From contig BJHW01000001.1 of the NCBI GenBank assembly GCA_005405945.1, forward strand, positions 4,960,001 through 5,024,000: a stretch of DNA of 64,000 bases, written 5' to 3'. A model generated the notes under the pieces. That model had not been told where the DNA came from and made no database searches. It worked only from the letters and a program-made list of their open reading frames with translations. The DNA comes from Streptomyces violaceusniger (GTDB lineage: Bacteria > Actinomycetota > Actinomycetes > Streptomycetales > Streptomycetaceae). Position 1 is the stretch's first letter. Each line of letters begins with the position of its first letter. A program made the translations under genes and the position numbers. This document shows, piece by piece, positions 1-12,801 of this stretch.

Positions 1-208
1 CTCCCGCCGTTCCGGCATCGCGGATACTCCAGGTAAACACCTAGGGCCCGGCGATTTTCACAGTCTCGCCACCGAACGGTCTCTTGACCCCCGCACCGAG
101 TGCAATTCCGTCTCATAGGGTCACGTGTGGTGCCTGCGACCGCGCGGAAAACTACTCCCGGTCGGCGGGCACATTTTCGACCGTGGTCCCATTCTCAGTG
201 GGGGAAAT

Positions 209-4243
<4,035 letters not shown>

Positions 4244-4252
4244 GCACGACAA

Positions 4253-4281
4253 ATGGGCGCCCCGCGTGGCGGGGCGCCCAT
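4253..4281. terminator. Perfect hairpin terminator between convergent genes
   Basis: A 13-bp perfect stem (ATGGGCGCCCCGC at 4253-4265, its complement at 4269-4281) has a 3-base loop. It starts 9 bases after the NRPS stop codon and faces the molybdenum hydroxylase operon, so it probably ends transcription from both sides. There is no T-tract, which is common in Streptomyces. Confidence 0.8.
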
Positions 4282-4288
4282 GGCCGAC

Positions 4289-4360
4289 GCCTTACGGTCG
4301 CCGTACGGCCCTACGGTGTTCGTGCGTGCCTTACGGTCGCCGTGTGCGCCTTACGGTCGC
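4289..4360 (+). repeat. Short direct repeats (GCCTTACGGTCGCCGT)
   Basis: The 16-base string GCCTTACGGTCGCCGT occurs at 4289-4304 and 4328-4343. A shorter copy (GCCTTACGGTCGC) lies at 4348-4360, just after the 3' end of the hydroxylase operon. The copies sit between the terminator hairpin and the last codon of the large subunit gene. No function can be assigned; this looks like slipped-strand expansion in intergenic DNA. Confidence 0.6.
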
Positions 4361-4365
4361 GTCGT

Positions 4366-6690
4366 TCAGGTGCGGTTGTTGACGACCGCCGCCTGGGGGC
4401 GGATCGGGAGGCGGTTGACCGGACGGCCGGTGGCCGCGCGGACCGCCGCCGCCACCGCCGCCGGGGTGGTGACCACCGGCACCGCGCTGGCCGCCTTGGC
4501 GCCGAAGGGCGCCACCACGTCCCGCTCCTCGACCAGCTTGACGATGTGGATGTCGGGGACGTCCAGGGCGGTCGGCAGGGCGTAGCCGGTCAGGTCCGGG
4601 TGCCGGACCACACCGCGTGAGGTGCGCAGGTTCTCGGTGAGGGCCGCGCCGATGCCCTGGGCGACACCCGCCTCGATACGGGTCCTCAGCTGACGTGGGT
4701 TGAGGACCCGGCCCACGTCCTGGGCCACCGTCATGTCGACGACCCGTACCGCGCCGATCTCGATGTCGACGTCCACCACGGCGCGCACCGCGCAGTAGGC
4801 GAGCCCGACGAAGGCGTCACCCTGGCCGGTCTCGTCCAGCGGCTCGGTGGGGTGCGGGCGGCACTGCGCGGTGGCCCACAGCTCCTTGCCCTCCAGGGCC
4901 TCCTCGACGGTGGTGCTGAGCACCCCGTCATACGAGGTGATCTTGCCGTCGGCGATGGTGAGCAGCTCGGTGGACATGCCGAAGGTGTGCGCCAGGGGCT
5001 GCAGCAGCTGGGTGCGGACCATCTTCGCGGCGCGTTCGACCGCACCGCCCGAGACCCAGGTGTGGCGGCCGCGCGAGGCGGGCCCGGCCGGGGGCTGGTC
5101 GGTGTCGATGGGCGCCACATGGACCTCCTCGATGCCGAGGACGTCCTGGACGATCTGGCGGGCCAGGGTGGTGAAGCCCTGACCGGTCTCGACCGCCGCG
5201 CAGATGACGGTGGCCACCGGCCCGGTGACCTTGACCGTGGCGGTGGAGACCTCGTCGGTGCCCTCCGCGCCGAGCATGTGGACCATGCCCAGGGCGTAGC
5301 CGACCCCGCGCCGCACCGCGGACGGTTCGCCCGCGCCCTCCAGGCCGCCCGGCAGCAGCCACTCCTCCTCGGGGTCGTCCTTGGGGAGGGTGGGCAGCGG
5401 TGCGTCCCTTACGGCCTGCAGCAGCTCGGCGACCGGGGCCGGGCAGGTGACGGTCTGTCCGGTGGGCAGCAGATCGCCGGTCGCCATCACATTGCGCATC
5501 CGGAGTTCGACGGGGTCGAGGCCCAGCTTGGCCGCCAGCTTGTCCATCTGGCCCTCGTACGCGGCGCACACCTGCATCGCGCCCTCGCCGCGCACATGGC
5601 CGGAGGGCGGGTTGTTGGTGCGCACCGCCCAGCCCTCGATGAAGGCGTGCGGAACGACATAGGGGCCGCAGGCGAAGGAGACGGCGGCGGCCAGCGTGTC
5701 AGCGGAGGAGTCGGCGTAGGCGCCCGCGTCCAGCAGGATCTGCGCCTCGACCTTGACCAGCTTGCCCTGGGAGTCCGCGTGGTGGCGGTAGCGCAGCAGG
5801 GTGGGGTGGCGGTGGGCGTGCCCGAGGAAGGACTCCTCACGGGTCGCGGCCAGCTTCACCGGATGGCCGGTGCGCAGCGCCAGCAGCCCCAGTGGCAGCT
5901 GCATCCCCGGGTCCTCGCGCTCGCCCATGGCGCCGGGGACGCCGGTGACGACGACCTTGACCCGCTCCGGCTCAAGACCGAAGCAGGCGGCGGCCAGGTC
6001 GCGGTCGGCGTGCGGATCGGTGGAGGCGGTGTAGATCTCCACCCCGCCGTCGGGGCGCGGCACGGCGAGGCCCGCCTCGGCTCCGATGGGCGCCGGGTCC
6101 TGGCGGCCGATGCGGTACAGCCCCTCGACGATGACCTCGCCGACCACGTCCGGGTCGCCGAAGGACAGCGGGATGTGGCGGACCAGATTGCCGTCGGGGT
6201 GCAGCGGCTCGGCGGAGAACGCCTGCTCGGGGTCGGTGACCGGCTCCAGCACCTCGTACTCGACGGCGATGGCGGCGGCCGCCAGCCGGGCCGTGTCGGG
6301 GTGGTCGGCTGCGACCGCGGCGATGGGCTCGCCGTGGTGGCGGACCAGGTCCTTGGCGAACACCGGACGGTCGGCGACCCGGCGGCCGTGGGAGGCGTCA
6401 CCGGGCACGTCGGTGTGGGTCACCACGGCCCGTACGCCTGGCATCTCGACGGCCTGCTTGGTGTCGATGGAGAGGATGCGGGCGTGCGGGTGCGGGGCGC
6501 GCAGCACGGCTGCCCACAGCAGCCCCTCGGCCCACAGGTCGGCCGCGTACGGGAAGGTGCCCGAGGTCTTGGCCGCCGAGTCGGTGGGCGGCAGGGACAC
6601 GCCGAGGCCCATGGTGGACGGGGTCTTGACGGGCGTTCCGGCCGCGGGGGTGGCGGTGACGGCGCCCGCGCCGTCCGCGATTCCGGTCAT
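4366..6690 (-). CDS. Xanthine dehydrogenase-family molybdopterin-binding subunit
   Basis: This is the large subunit (774 residues) of a molybdenum hydroxylase, which would carry the molybdopterin cofactor and the substrate site. The N-terminal half holds the a/b hammerhead domain (LRAPHPHARILSID, about residues 50-65). The Mo-binding half follows, with RGEGAMQ in place of the usual RGFGxxQ loop and ETGQGFTTLARQI. The most striking feature is near the C-terminus. The loop that in xanthine dehydrogenase reads GAKGVGEP reads GAKAASAV at 730-737 here, so the catalytic Glu position is Ala736. The protein may therefore be a divergent paralogue with another substrate or chemistry rather than a true xanthine dehydrogenase. 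The ATG at 6690 overlaps the stop of the [2Fe-2S] gene (ATGA) and has an upstream GGAAGGG. It is the last gene of a three-gene operon. Confidence 0.88.
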   Translation of the reverse strand: MTGIADGAGAVTATPAAGTPVKTPSTMGLGVSLPPTDSAAKTSGTFPYAADLWAEGLLWAAVLRAPHPHARILSIDTKQAVEMPGVRAVVTHTDVPGDASHGRRVADRPVFAKDLVRHHGEPIAAVAADHPDTARLAAAAIAVEYEVLEPVTDPEQAFSAEPLHPDGNLVRHIPLSFGDPDVVGEVIVEGLYRIGRQDPAPIGAEAGLAVPRPDGGVEIYTASTDPHADRDLAAACFGLEPERVKVVVTGVPGAMGEREDPGMQLPLGLLALRTGHPVKLAATREESFLGHAHRHPTLLRYRHHADSQGKLVKVEAQILLDAGAYADSSADTLAAAVSFACGPYVVPHAFIEGWAVRTNNPPSGHVRGEGAMQVCAAYEGQMDKLAAKLGLDPVELRMRNVMATGDLLPTGQTVTCPAPVAELLQAVRDAPLPTLPKDDPEEEWLLPGGLEGAGEPSAVRRGVGYALGMVHMLGAEGTDEVSTATVKVTGPVATVICAAVETGQGFTTLARQIVQDVLGIEEVHVAPIDTDQPPAGPASRGRHTWVSGGAVERAAKMVRTQLLQPLAHTFGMSTELLTIADGKITSYDGVLSTTVEEALEGKELWATAQCRPHPTEPLDETGQGDAFVGLAYCAVRAVVDVDIEIGAVRVVDMTVAQDVGRVLNPRQLRTRIEAGVAQGIGAALTENLRTSRGVVRHPDLTGYALPTALDVPDIHIVKLVEERDVVAPFGAKAASAVPVVTTPAAVAAAVRAATGRPVNRLPIRPQAAVVNNRT

Positions 6691-8987
6691 GCCGATGCCC
6701 TTCCGCTGCCGCTTCCGTTGACGCTCCCGTTGCCGGTGATGCCGTGCGGGCCCGCCTGGTGCGGGATGCGGGCCGGGTCCTGGTGGGCGTCGTGTCCCTC
6801 GTCCGCCTCGCCCTCCGCCTCCTCGGCGGCCTCGCGGCCCGCGACGACCTCGCGGACGGCGTCGAGGACCCCGCGGTAGCCGGAGCACCGGCAGAGGTTG
6901 CCGGAGATCGCCTGGCGGGTCTCCTGGTCGGTCGGGGCGTGGTTGCCCTCGAGGAGGTCGTGCACGGTCATCGCGAGCCCGGGCACGCAGAAGCCGCACT
7001 GCACGGCCCCGCACTCGGCGAGCGCGCGCTGGACGTCGGAGGGCTGTCCGCCAGTGGCGAGGCCCTCGACGGTGCGGACCTCGCTGCCCGCGGCGGTGGC
7101 GGCGGGCACCAGGCAGGAGGCGACGAGCCGCCCGTCGACCTGGACCGAGCAGGCACCGCACTCGCCCTGGGAACAGCCGTCCTTGGCCCCGGCGAGGCCG
7201 AGGCGCTCGCGCAGGACGTAGAGCAGCGACTCGCCGATCCAGACGTCGGTGACGGGTCGGTCGGCGCCGTTGACGTGCAGCACGTACGAGGCGAGCGGAT
7301 GCTCGCTGTGGCTCGGGCCCTCGTCCGCGGCCGGGTCGGCCTCGGCGAGGACGGGCTCCGCAAGGGGCTCGACGGGGGTGTCAGCGGCCTCGGGGGCGTC
7401 GGTCGGGGTCCCGGCCGGGGCGGGCGCTCCGGCGGCGTCAGAGGCGTCCGTGAACTCGCCCTCGGCGGCGGCCGGTTCGGGCTCGGCCGCGGGCTCGGTG
7501 AACTCGGGCTCGGGCACGGGCTCGGTGACCTCGGACCCGGCCGCGGGCTCGGTGAGCCCGGGCCCGGCGTCGTCCGGCACCGCCTCGGCGGGGGCCTCGG
7601 CGGCGCTCGGCGCGGCGTCGGCGGCGCTCGGCGCTGCCTCCGCGGCGTCGGTGTGGCCCGCGCCGTCCTCGGGGCCGGGATGCGGGGCGTGCCCATGGGC
7701 GTCGCCCGCGAAGGGGGCGCTCTCCATCCGGTCGTCCGCGAACGCGTCGTGCCAGGGCGCCTCCTGGGGCAGCCCGGGCGCCGGGCTGCCGTGCGGCGGG
7801 GGCTCCAGCCCGATGTGCTGCCCGTCGACCGGGAACTCGCCGGCGTCCCCGGCGGCCGGATCGCCCGGCCGCCAGCCGGGGTCGTCGGCGGCGGGCCGCC
7901 GCTCACCGGGCGCGGGGCCGCCCTCCTGCGGCGGGGTGCCGTGAGGGGGCGTGCCGTGCGGCGGGGTGCCGTGCGGCGGGGTGTGCAGCCCCTGGTGCCC
8001 CTCGGTCGCGAACTCGCCCGAGTCCCCGGCGGAGGGGCCCGGCCACGCCGGGTCCGCGGCCGGGGCCGGTTCGTCGCGGTCGGGCATGCGCAGCCGACGG
8101 CGGGCGGGCGGCGGCGCGGGCGCGGCCGGTGGTGCGGACGCGGCCGGGCCCGGGTGGCCCTCGACCGCGTACTCCCCGGAGTCCTCCGCGCCCTCGTCGG
8201 CGGCCGGAACCGACCACTGGCCGGAGTGCCCCTGCTGCTGCCCGGGCTGGGGCTGGTGGGGCTGGTGCTGCTGATGGGGCTGGTGCTGCTGCTGTCGGGG
8301 CTGCGCCTGCCCGGCGAAGGGCATCCGCAACTGGGCCGTCGTCTGCGGGTCCTGGGGGCCGTCCGCGTGGCCGCCGTACGGAGGGGCGGCCGGGCCGGGG
8401 TGGTCGTCGACGCGGTACTCACCGGTCTCGTCCACACCGTCGTCGCCCGCGACCGGGATGGTCCACTGGCTGGTGTGCACGGACCTGCCGGAGCCGTCGT
8501 CGGACGGGGCGGGCACCGGCCAGTCGTCCACCGGCTCCTCGGCCGCCGGGGCCGGCCAGTGGCCGGTGTGCGGCGGGTGGTGGCCCTGCTGGCCCTCGGC
8601 GGGCACCGACCACTGGCCGGACCCCTGATGGGGGTCGTGCTGCGGATCGTGGTGGCCGCCGTAGAGGTAGCCACCGTCGGTCTCGGCGGTGGTCCAGTGC
8701 CCGGTCATGCCCTGGTCGTGGGGCGCGCCCTGGCCATGGCCGGTCGGCTGCCAGTGTCCGCCCTGGGACGGGTCGCCGTGCCCGGTGTCCATCGGCGGGG
8801 GCGCGTAGCCCGTGCCGGGCGCCGCGAGCGGGTCCCAACGGCCGGAGGGGTCGGCCGGATCCGGGTGGGCGTAGTCGGGCGGCAGTTGGACGAAGGCCGT
8901 CGACTCGGCGTCGTACTCCGGGCCGTGCGGCATCGGCTGCCATCCGCTCCCCGGCTCCGGCCGGTGCGGCTGCTGTTCATCACTCAC
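6687..8987 (-). CDS. [2Fe-2S] subunit of molybdenum hydroxylase with long disordered N-terminal extension
   Basis: The protein has 766 residues, but only about 560-717 form the conserved iron-sulfur subunit. A plant-type ferredoxin cluster is seen in CSQGECGACSVQVDG. The second, helical cluster is in CGFCVPG and NLCRCSGYRG. A normal small subunit is about 160-200 residues. The extra 560 N-terminal residues are rich in Pro, Gly, Ala, Glu, His and Gln, with no predicted fold. They contain degenerate repeats: [T/S]GxW blocks (TGHWTTAE, SGQWSVPA, TGHWPAPA), D[S/T/A]GE[Y/F] blocks (ETGEYRVDDHPGPAA, DSGEYAVEGHPGPAA, DSGEFATEGHQG), three PPHGT units, and Glu-Pro runs. A short disordered tail follows the domain. 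The GTG start at 8987 overlaps the stop of the FAD gene (GTGA), and its own stop overlaps the next start. The extension may tether or localise the enzyme; that is inference. Confidence 0.85.
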   Translation of the reverse strand: MSDEQQPHRPEPGSGWQPMPHGPEYDAESTAFVQLPPDYAHPDPADPSGRWDPLAAPGTGYAPPPMDTGHGDPSQGGHWQPTGHGQGAPHDQGMTGHWTTAETDGGYLYGGHHDPQHDPHQGSGQWSVPAEGQQGHHPPHTGHWPAPAAEEPVDDWPVPAPSDDGSGRSVHTSQWTIPVAGDDGVDETGEYRVDDHPGPAAPPYGGHADGPQDPQTTAQLRMPFAGQAQPRQQQHQPHQQHQPHQPQPGQQQGHSGQWSVPAADEGAEDSGEYAVEGHPGPAASAPPAAPAPPPARRRLRMPDRDEPAPAADPAWPGPSAGDSGEFATEGHQGLHTPPHGTPPHGTPPHGTPPQEGGPAPGERRPAADDPGWRPGDPAAGDAGEFPVDGQHIGLEPPPHGSPAPGLPQEAPWHDAFADDRMESAPFAGDAHGHAPHPGPEDGAGHTDAAEAAPSAADAAPSAAEAPAEAVPDDAGPGLTEPAAGSEVTEPVPEPEFTEPAAEPEPAAAEGEFTDASDAAGAPAPAGTPTDAPEAADTPVEPLAEPVLAEADPAADEGPSHSEHPLASYVLHVNGADRPVTDVWIGESLLYVLRERLGLAGAKDGCSQGECGACSVQVDGRLVASCLVPAATAAGSEVRTVEGLATGGQPSDVQRALAECGAVQCGFCVPGLAMTVHDLLEGNHAPTDQETRQAISGNLCRCSGYRGVLDAVREVVAGREAAEEAEGEADEGHDAHQDPARIPHQAGPHGITGNGSVNGSGSGRASA

Positions 8988-9883
8988 GCGAGTGCCCTCC
9001 CCAGTGCTCGGCGGGCCAGGGCTGCCACGGTACGCCTCAGGTGGATCGCGGCGGGCGGCAGGGGGACCGGCTCGCTTCCGTCCTGCGGGGGCAGCGGATC
9101 GGGGATGCACGCGGCGGCGACGTACTCGCCGAAAGCGGTGGTGACCTGCGGGTCCAGATGACCGCGGTCGCCATCCCAGTCGATGAGCGAGGCGACCCAG
9201 CGCTCGGCCTCCAGGGGGCGCAGCGGCATCGGCGCGACCGCGCCGACGGCACAGCGCACCCCGCGTCGCGCGGGGTCCAGGACGAGGGCGACGGAGGCGG
9301 TGGCCCGGCCGGGCCCGGTGCGCCCGGTGGCCTTCAGGAAGGTCTGCGGGGCGTGCAGCAGCGGAACCCGGACGAATCCGACGAGTTCACCGGGGCGCAG
9401 CAGATCGACCCCGGCGAGCAGATGGCTGACCGGGATCTCGCGGCGGGACCCCTCGGGCCCGGCGATGATGACGGTGGCCTCCAGCGCGGCGAGCACCGGC
9501 AGCGCGTCGCCGGTGGGGGCGGCGGTGACGATGTTGCCGCCCAGGGTGCCGGCGTTGCGGATCTGCGGGGGCCCGGCGGCGCGCGCGGCCGCGGCCAGCG
9601 CCGGGATCAGCGCGGCGAAGTCGGGGCGGCCCATCCGGGCGTGGGTGAGTCCGGCGCCGAGGAGGGCGTGCCCGTCCAGATAGCGCCAGCCGCGGATTTC
9701 GCTGATCCGGCCGAGGCCGACGAGCGCGGCGGGCCGCAGCAGGCCGGAGTTGACCGCGGCCATCAGATCGGTACCGCCCGCCACGGGCACGGCGGCGGGC
9801 ATGGCGGCCAGCGCCGCCACGGCCTCGTCGAGCGTGCCCGGCAACGTCACCGTGTGCGCCGCCTGCGGTGCGTGCGTGGTCAA
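8984..9883 (-). CDS. FAD-binding subunit of molybdenum hydroxylase
   Basis: This is the medium subunit (299 residues) of the same hydroxylase, passing electrons from the Fe-S subunit through FAD. It belongs to the CO dehydrogenase/xanthine dehydrogenase flavoprotein family. VPVAGGTDLMAAVNSG near residue 35 and RNAGTLGGNIVTAAPTGDA near residue 110 are the two FAD-binding loops of this family. The C-terminal half is the CODH flavoprotein C domain. I chose a TTG start at 9883 because it has GAAGGGG about 8 bases upstream and begins right before the conserved N-terminus; no better ATG or GTG is near. It is the first gene of the operon, so the promoter should lie in 9884-10158. Confidence 0.85.
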   Translation of the reverse strand: MTTHAPQAAHTVTLPGTLDEAVAALAAMPAAVPVAGGTDLMAAVNSGLLRPAALVGLGRISEIRGWRYLDGHALLGAGLTHARMGRPDFAALIPALAAAARAAGPPQIRNAGTLGGNIVTAAPTGDALPVLAALEATVIIAGPEGSRREIPVSHLLAGVDLLRPGELVGFVRVPLLHAPQTFLKATGRTGPGRATASVALVLDPARRGVRCAVGAVAPMPLRPLEAERWVASLIDWDGDRGHLDPQVTTAFGEYVAAACIPDPLPPQDGSEPVPLPPAAIHLRRTVAALARRALGRALA

Positions 9884-10158
9884 CCCAGCTGCCCCTTCCC
9901 CGGTGTCCCGGCTGTTGCGCCGTACGGTACGTGCTGACAGCCCGGACGTGGCAACTCTGGCACATCTTGCGAGCCCGCCGTCGCGGGGGTCCGTGATCCG
10001 TGGATCCGTCCCTGACCTGGGGGATGGTACGGGTTTCTTACGACGTCTCCGTCGGGAGTGGATTGCCACGTTTCAGGGACCCTTGTGCGATTTGGGCTTG
10101 CGCCGGTGGGACTACGCTCCCAGGGGCGGCGGAGCGCGGTGCGCACCTTACGGGCGGC

Positions 10159-11812
10159 TCACACGATCGGGGGCGCCCCCTCGCGCGGACGTCCGAGAAG
10201 GCCGGGGCGCCGCTGCCAGGGAAGCGGCCCGGCGGGCGGGCGGTAGCTCACGCCGAGCGCGTCCAGGCGCGCGTAATGTGCCTCCATGCGCCCCTGGAAC
10301 GCCTCGAAGTCCCGTTCGGGAGACGGCGGCAGCGCCGACCAGACGACCTCGGCGAAGGCGGCGAGCCGGGGGAAGGTCTGGTAGTCCACCCGCCGGCGGT
10401 CCTCCATCACCTCGGTCCAGACATTGGCCTGGGCGCCCAGCACCCGGTCCGCGCCCGAGCCGGTGAGCTGCGGTGGAACCGGTTCGAACCGGTAGACGTC
10501 CTCCAGGGTGCGGACATAGCCGATCGGCACCGGCTCGTCCTCGCCCGGGGCCTGCCGGTGGTCGAAGTACACCTGCTGCTCGGGACACATGACGACGTCG
10601 TGGCCGGCCCGCGCGGCGGCGATCCCGCCCGCGTAGCCGCGCCAGGAGGAGACCGCGGCGCCCTCGGGCAGCGGTGCGTCGGGCGCGCCGCCCTCGAGGA
10701 TCTCGTCCCAGCCGATCAGCCGGCGGCCGCGCTCGGCGAGCCACCGGCCGAAGTGGCGGATGAACCAGCTCTGCAGCTCGTCCTCGTCGGCCAGGCCCAG
10801 GGCGCGGATGCGCTCCTGGGCGGTCGGGGACGCCTTCCACTGGTCCTTGGGGCACTCGTCGCCGCCGATGTGGACGAAGGCGCCGGGGAACAACTCCAGG
10901 ATCTCCTCGAGCACGTTCTCGTAGAAGCGGAGCGTGTTGTCGGTGGGGAGAGTACGTTCGGGTTGATGCCCCAGGTGGTCCAGACTCCGAGGGAGGCGGT
11001 GTCGATGACGTCGGTGTTGCCCAGCTCCGGGTACGCGGCGATGGCGGCCTGCGAGTGTCCGGGGATGTCGATCTCGGGCACGACGGTGATATGCCGCTCG
11101 GCGGCGTAGGCGACGATCTCGCGGATGTCGTCCTGGGTGTAGTGGCCGCCGTGCGGCCGCTCGTCCCACAGCGGGGACGCCCGGTGGCCCAGCTTGGTGC
11201 GCTCGCGCCAGGCGCCGGTCTCGGTCAGCTTGGGGTAGTGGCGGATCTCGATACGCCAGCCCTGGTCGTCGGTGAGATGGAAGTGGAACACATTGAGCTT
11301 GTGGGCGGCCAGCAGGTCCAGATAGGCCAGGACGCCGTCCTTGGGCATGAAGTGGCGGGCCACGTCCAGCATCAGCCCGCGCCAGGCGAATCGCGGCGTG
11401 TCCTCGACCGTCCGCTCCGCCAGCTCCCAGCCGGTCTCCGCGTCCCTGAGCGGGGCGCGGCGGAAGGCGTCGGGGCCCAGCAGCTGACGGAGGGTCTGCG
11501 TGCCCCAATGGACGCCCGCGGCCGTGCCGCCCGCGATCTCCACCCGGCCGTCGGCCACGGTGAGCCGATAGCCCTCGGGCTCCAGCGCGGCGTCGATCCG
11601 CAGGCTGATGGTGTCGTCGCCGCCGGGCTCGCCGTCCGGCAGGGACAGGCCGAGCGCCTGGCCGAGAGTGGTGCGCAGCAGCCGTGCCACCCCCTCGGTG
11701 CCGGGGCCGGCGGCCAGGGCGGTGCGTCGCGGGTGGATCCGCGCGCCCGCGCGGCCGGGACGGCTCTGGTCATGGCGGGCGCGGGGATCAGCCCCGCGGC
11801 GTCGTGAGTCAT
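10159..11812 (-). CDS. Beta-N-acetylhexosaminidase (GH20), frame broken twice
   Basis: This is a glycoside hydrolase family 20 enzyme that removes terminal N-acetylglucosamine, here most likely from imported chito-oligosaccharides, since no export signal is seen. The catalytic Asp-Glu pair is in HIGGDECPKDQW, and the preceding barrel motifs FHFHLTDDQGWR and PEIDIPGHSQAA are intact. The N-terminus MTHDAAGLIPAP starts at ATG 11812 behind GGGGATCAG and is typical for the family. The reading frame is lost twice. One break is near 11745-11765. The other is at GGGG 10945-10948, where restoring one base turns NVLSPPTT into NVLSPTDNT and joins both halves. The gene follows a sugar ABC importer on the same strand and is probably co-transcribed with it. 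The breaks look like missing bases in C/G runs rather than decay. Confidence 0.85.
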
Positions 11813-11827
11813 CTGATCCCCTGTCAA

Positions 11828-11930
11828 CCTCTCGTCAGCTCTTGCCAGTCCTCGTCAGCAGTCGTCGGCACTCGTCGGCACTCGTCGGCACTCGTCGGCT
11901 CTTGTCAGTCCGCAGCTCTTGTCAGCCCTC
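11828..11930 (-). repeat. CTCGTCGGCA-type tandem repeats
   Basis: The gap between the second permease gene and the hexosaminidase is filled with a 10-base unit, CTCGTCGGCA. It is perfect three times around 11870-11900 and degenerates to variants such as CTCGTCAGTC on both sides. It may act as a spacer or slow transcription within the operon; no function is shown by the sequence. Confidence 0.6.
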
Positions 11931-11931
11931 G

Positions 11932-12801
11932 TCAGTCCTTCACCGCGCCGCCGAGCCCGGAGACCAGCCGGCGCTGGACGATGACGAAGAAGATCAGCAC
12001 GGGGATGGTCATGACGGTGGACGCCGCCATGATCCCTCCCCAGTCGTTCCCCTCGTCCTTGAAGAAGACCAGCAGCGCCATCGGAAGGGTGGAGTTCTCG
12101 GTCGCGCTGATGATGAAGGACTTGGCGAAGAGGAAGTCGTTCCAGGCGGAGATGAAGGAGAAGACGCTCGTCGCCACGAGTCCGGGGAAGACGAGGGGGA
12201 AGAGGATCTGCCACAGGAAGCGGGAGCGGCCGGCCCCGTCGAGATAGGCCGCCTCCTCCAGCGCCTCGGGCACCGCCTTGACGAAGCCGCGCAGCATCCA
12301 GATGGCGAACGGCAGCGAGAAGGCGATGTGCGGCAGGATCAGCGAGCCCAGGGTGTTGAGCCCCACCCCCGGCACCGACTCCCCCAGATCGCGCATCAGG
12401 AAGAACATGGGGATGGTCAGCGCCTCGATCGGCACCATCTGGGCGACCAGGAACATGATCAGCAGCGTGGTGCGGAAGCGGAAGTTGAAGCGGGCGACCG
12501 CCGTGGCCGCGAGGAAGGCGATCAGCGCCGAGGCGACCACCACCACCCCGGCCACGAACAGGCTGTTGAGGAAGTAGCGCCCGAAGTCCTCCTGCTGGAA
12601 GACGCGCCGGAAGGAGTCCAGCGACGGGGACGCCGTCCACGGCCGGGGCTCGGTGGACTGGATCTCCCCCTGGGGCTTGAAGGCCGAGAGCACCATCCAG
12701 TACAGCGGGAAGGCGACCACGGCCGCCACGATCAGGGCGGTGGCCTCGGCGGCGAAGCGCCAGGGACGGCGGATGCGCAGCGAGACGCGCGAGTGGCTCA
12801 C
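11932..12801 (-). CDS. Sugar ABC transporter permease, MalG-like
   Basis: This is the second membrane component (289 residues) of a CUT1-family carbohydrate importer. It has a short basic N-terminus, then about six membrane segments starting with ATALIVAAVVAFPLYWMVL. The EAA-type cytoplasmic loop that contacts the ATPase is EEAAYLDGAGRSRFLWQI. The GTG start at 12801 overlaps the stop of the first permease gene (GTGA), showing tight translational coupling. No ATPase gene is present. In Streptomyces such importers usually share MsiK, encoded elsewhere. Confidence 0.9.
   Translation of the reverse strand: MSHSRVSLRIRRPWRFAAEATALIVAAVVAFPLYWMVLSAFKPQGEIQSTEPRPWTASPSLDSFRRVFQQEDFGRYFLNSLFVAGVVVVASALIAFLAATAVARFNFRFRTTLLIMFLVAQMVPIEALTIPMFFLMRDLGESVPGVGLNTLGSLILPHIAFSLPFAIWMLRGFVKAVPEALEEAAYLDGAGRSRFLWQILFPLVFPGLVATSVFSFISAWNDFLFAKSFIISATENSTLPMALLVFFKDEGNDWGGIMAASTVMTIPVLIFFVIVQRRLVSGLGGAVKD

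Noticed and set aside
4852..9161. Two long plus-strand frames across the molybdenum hydroxylase operon
   Set aside because: They are Gly/Arg/Val-rich mirrors of the real minus-strand genes, with no motifs and no RBS.
10159..11812. True pseudogene call for the hexosaminidase
   Set aside because: Catalytic residues are intact and the mappable break is one missing base in a G run, like many others in the window, so a sequence error is more likely.
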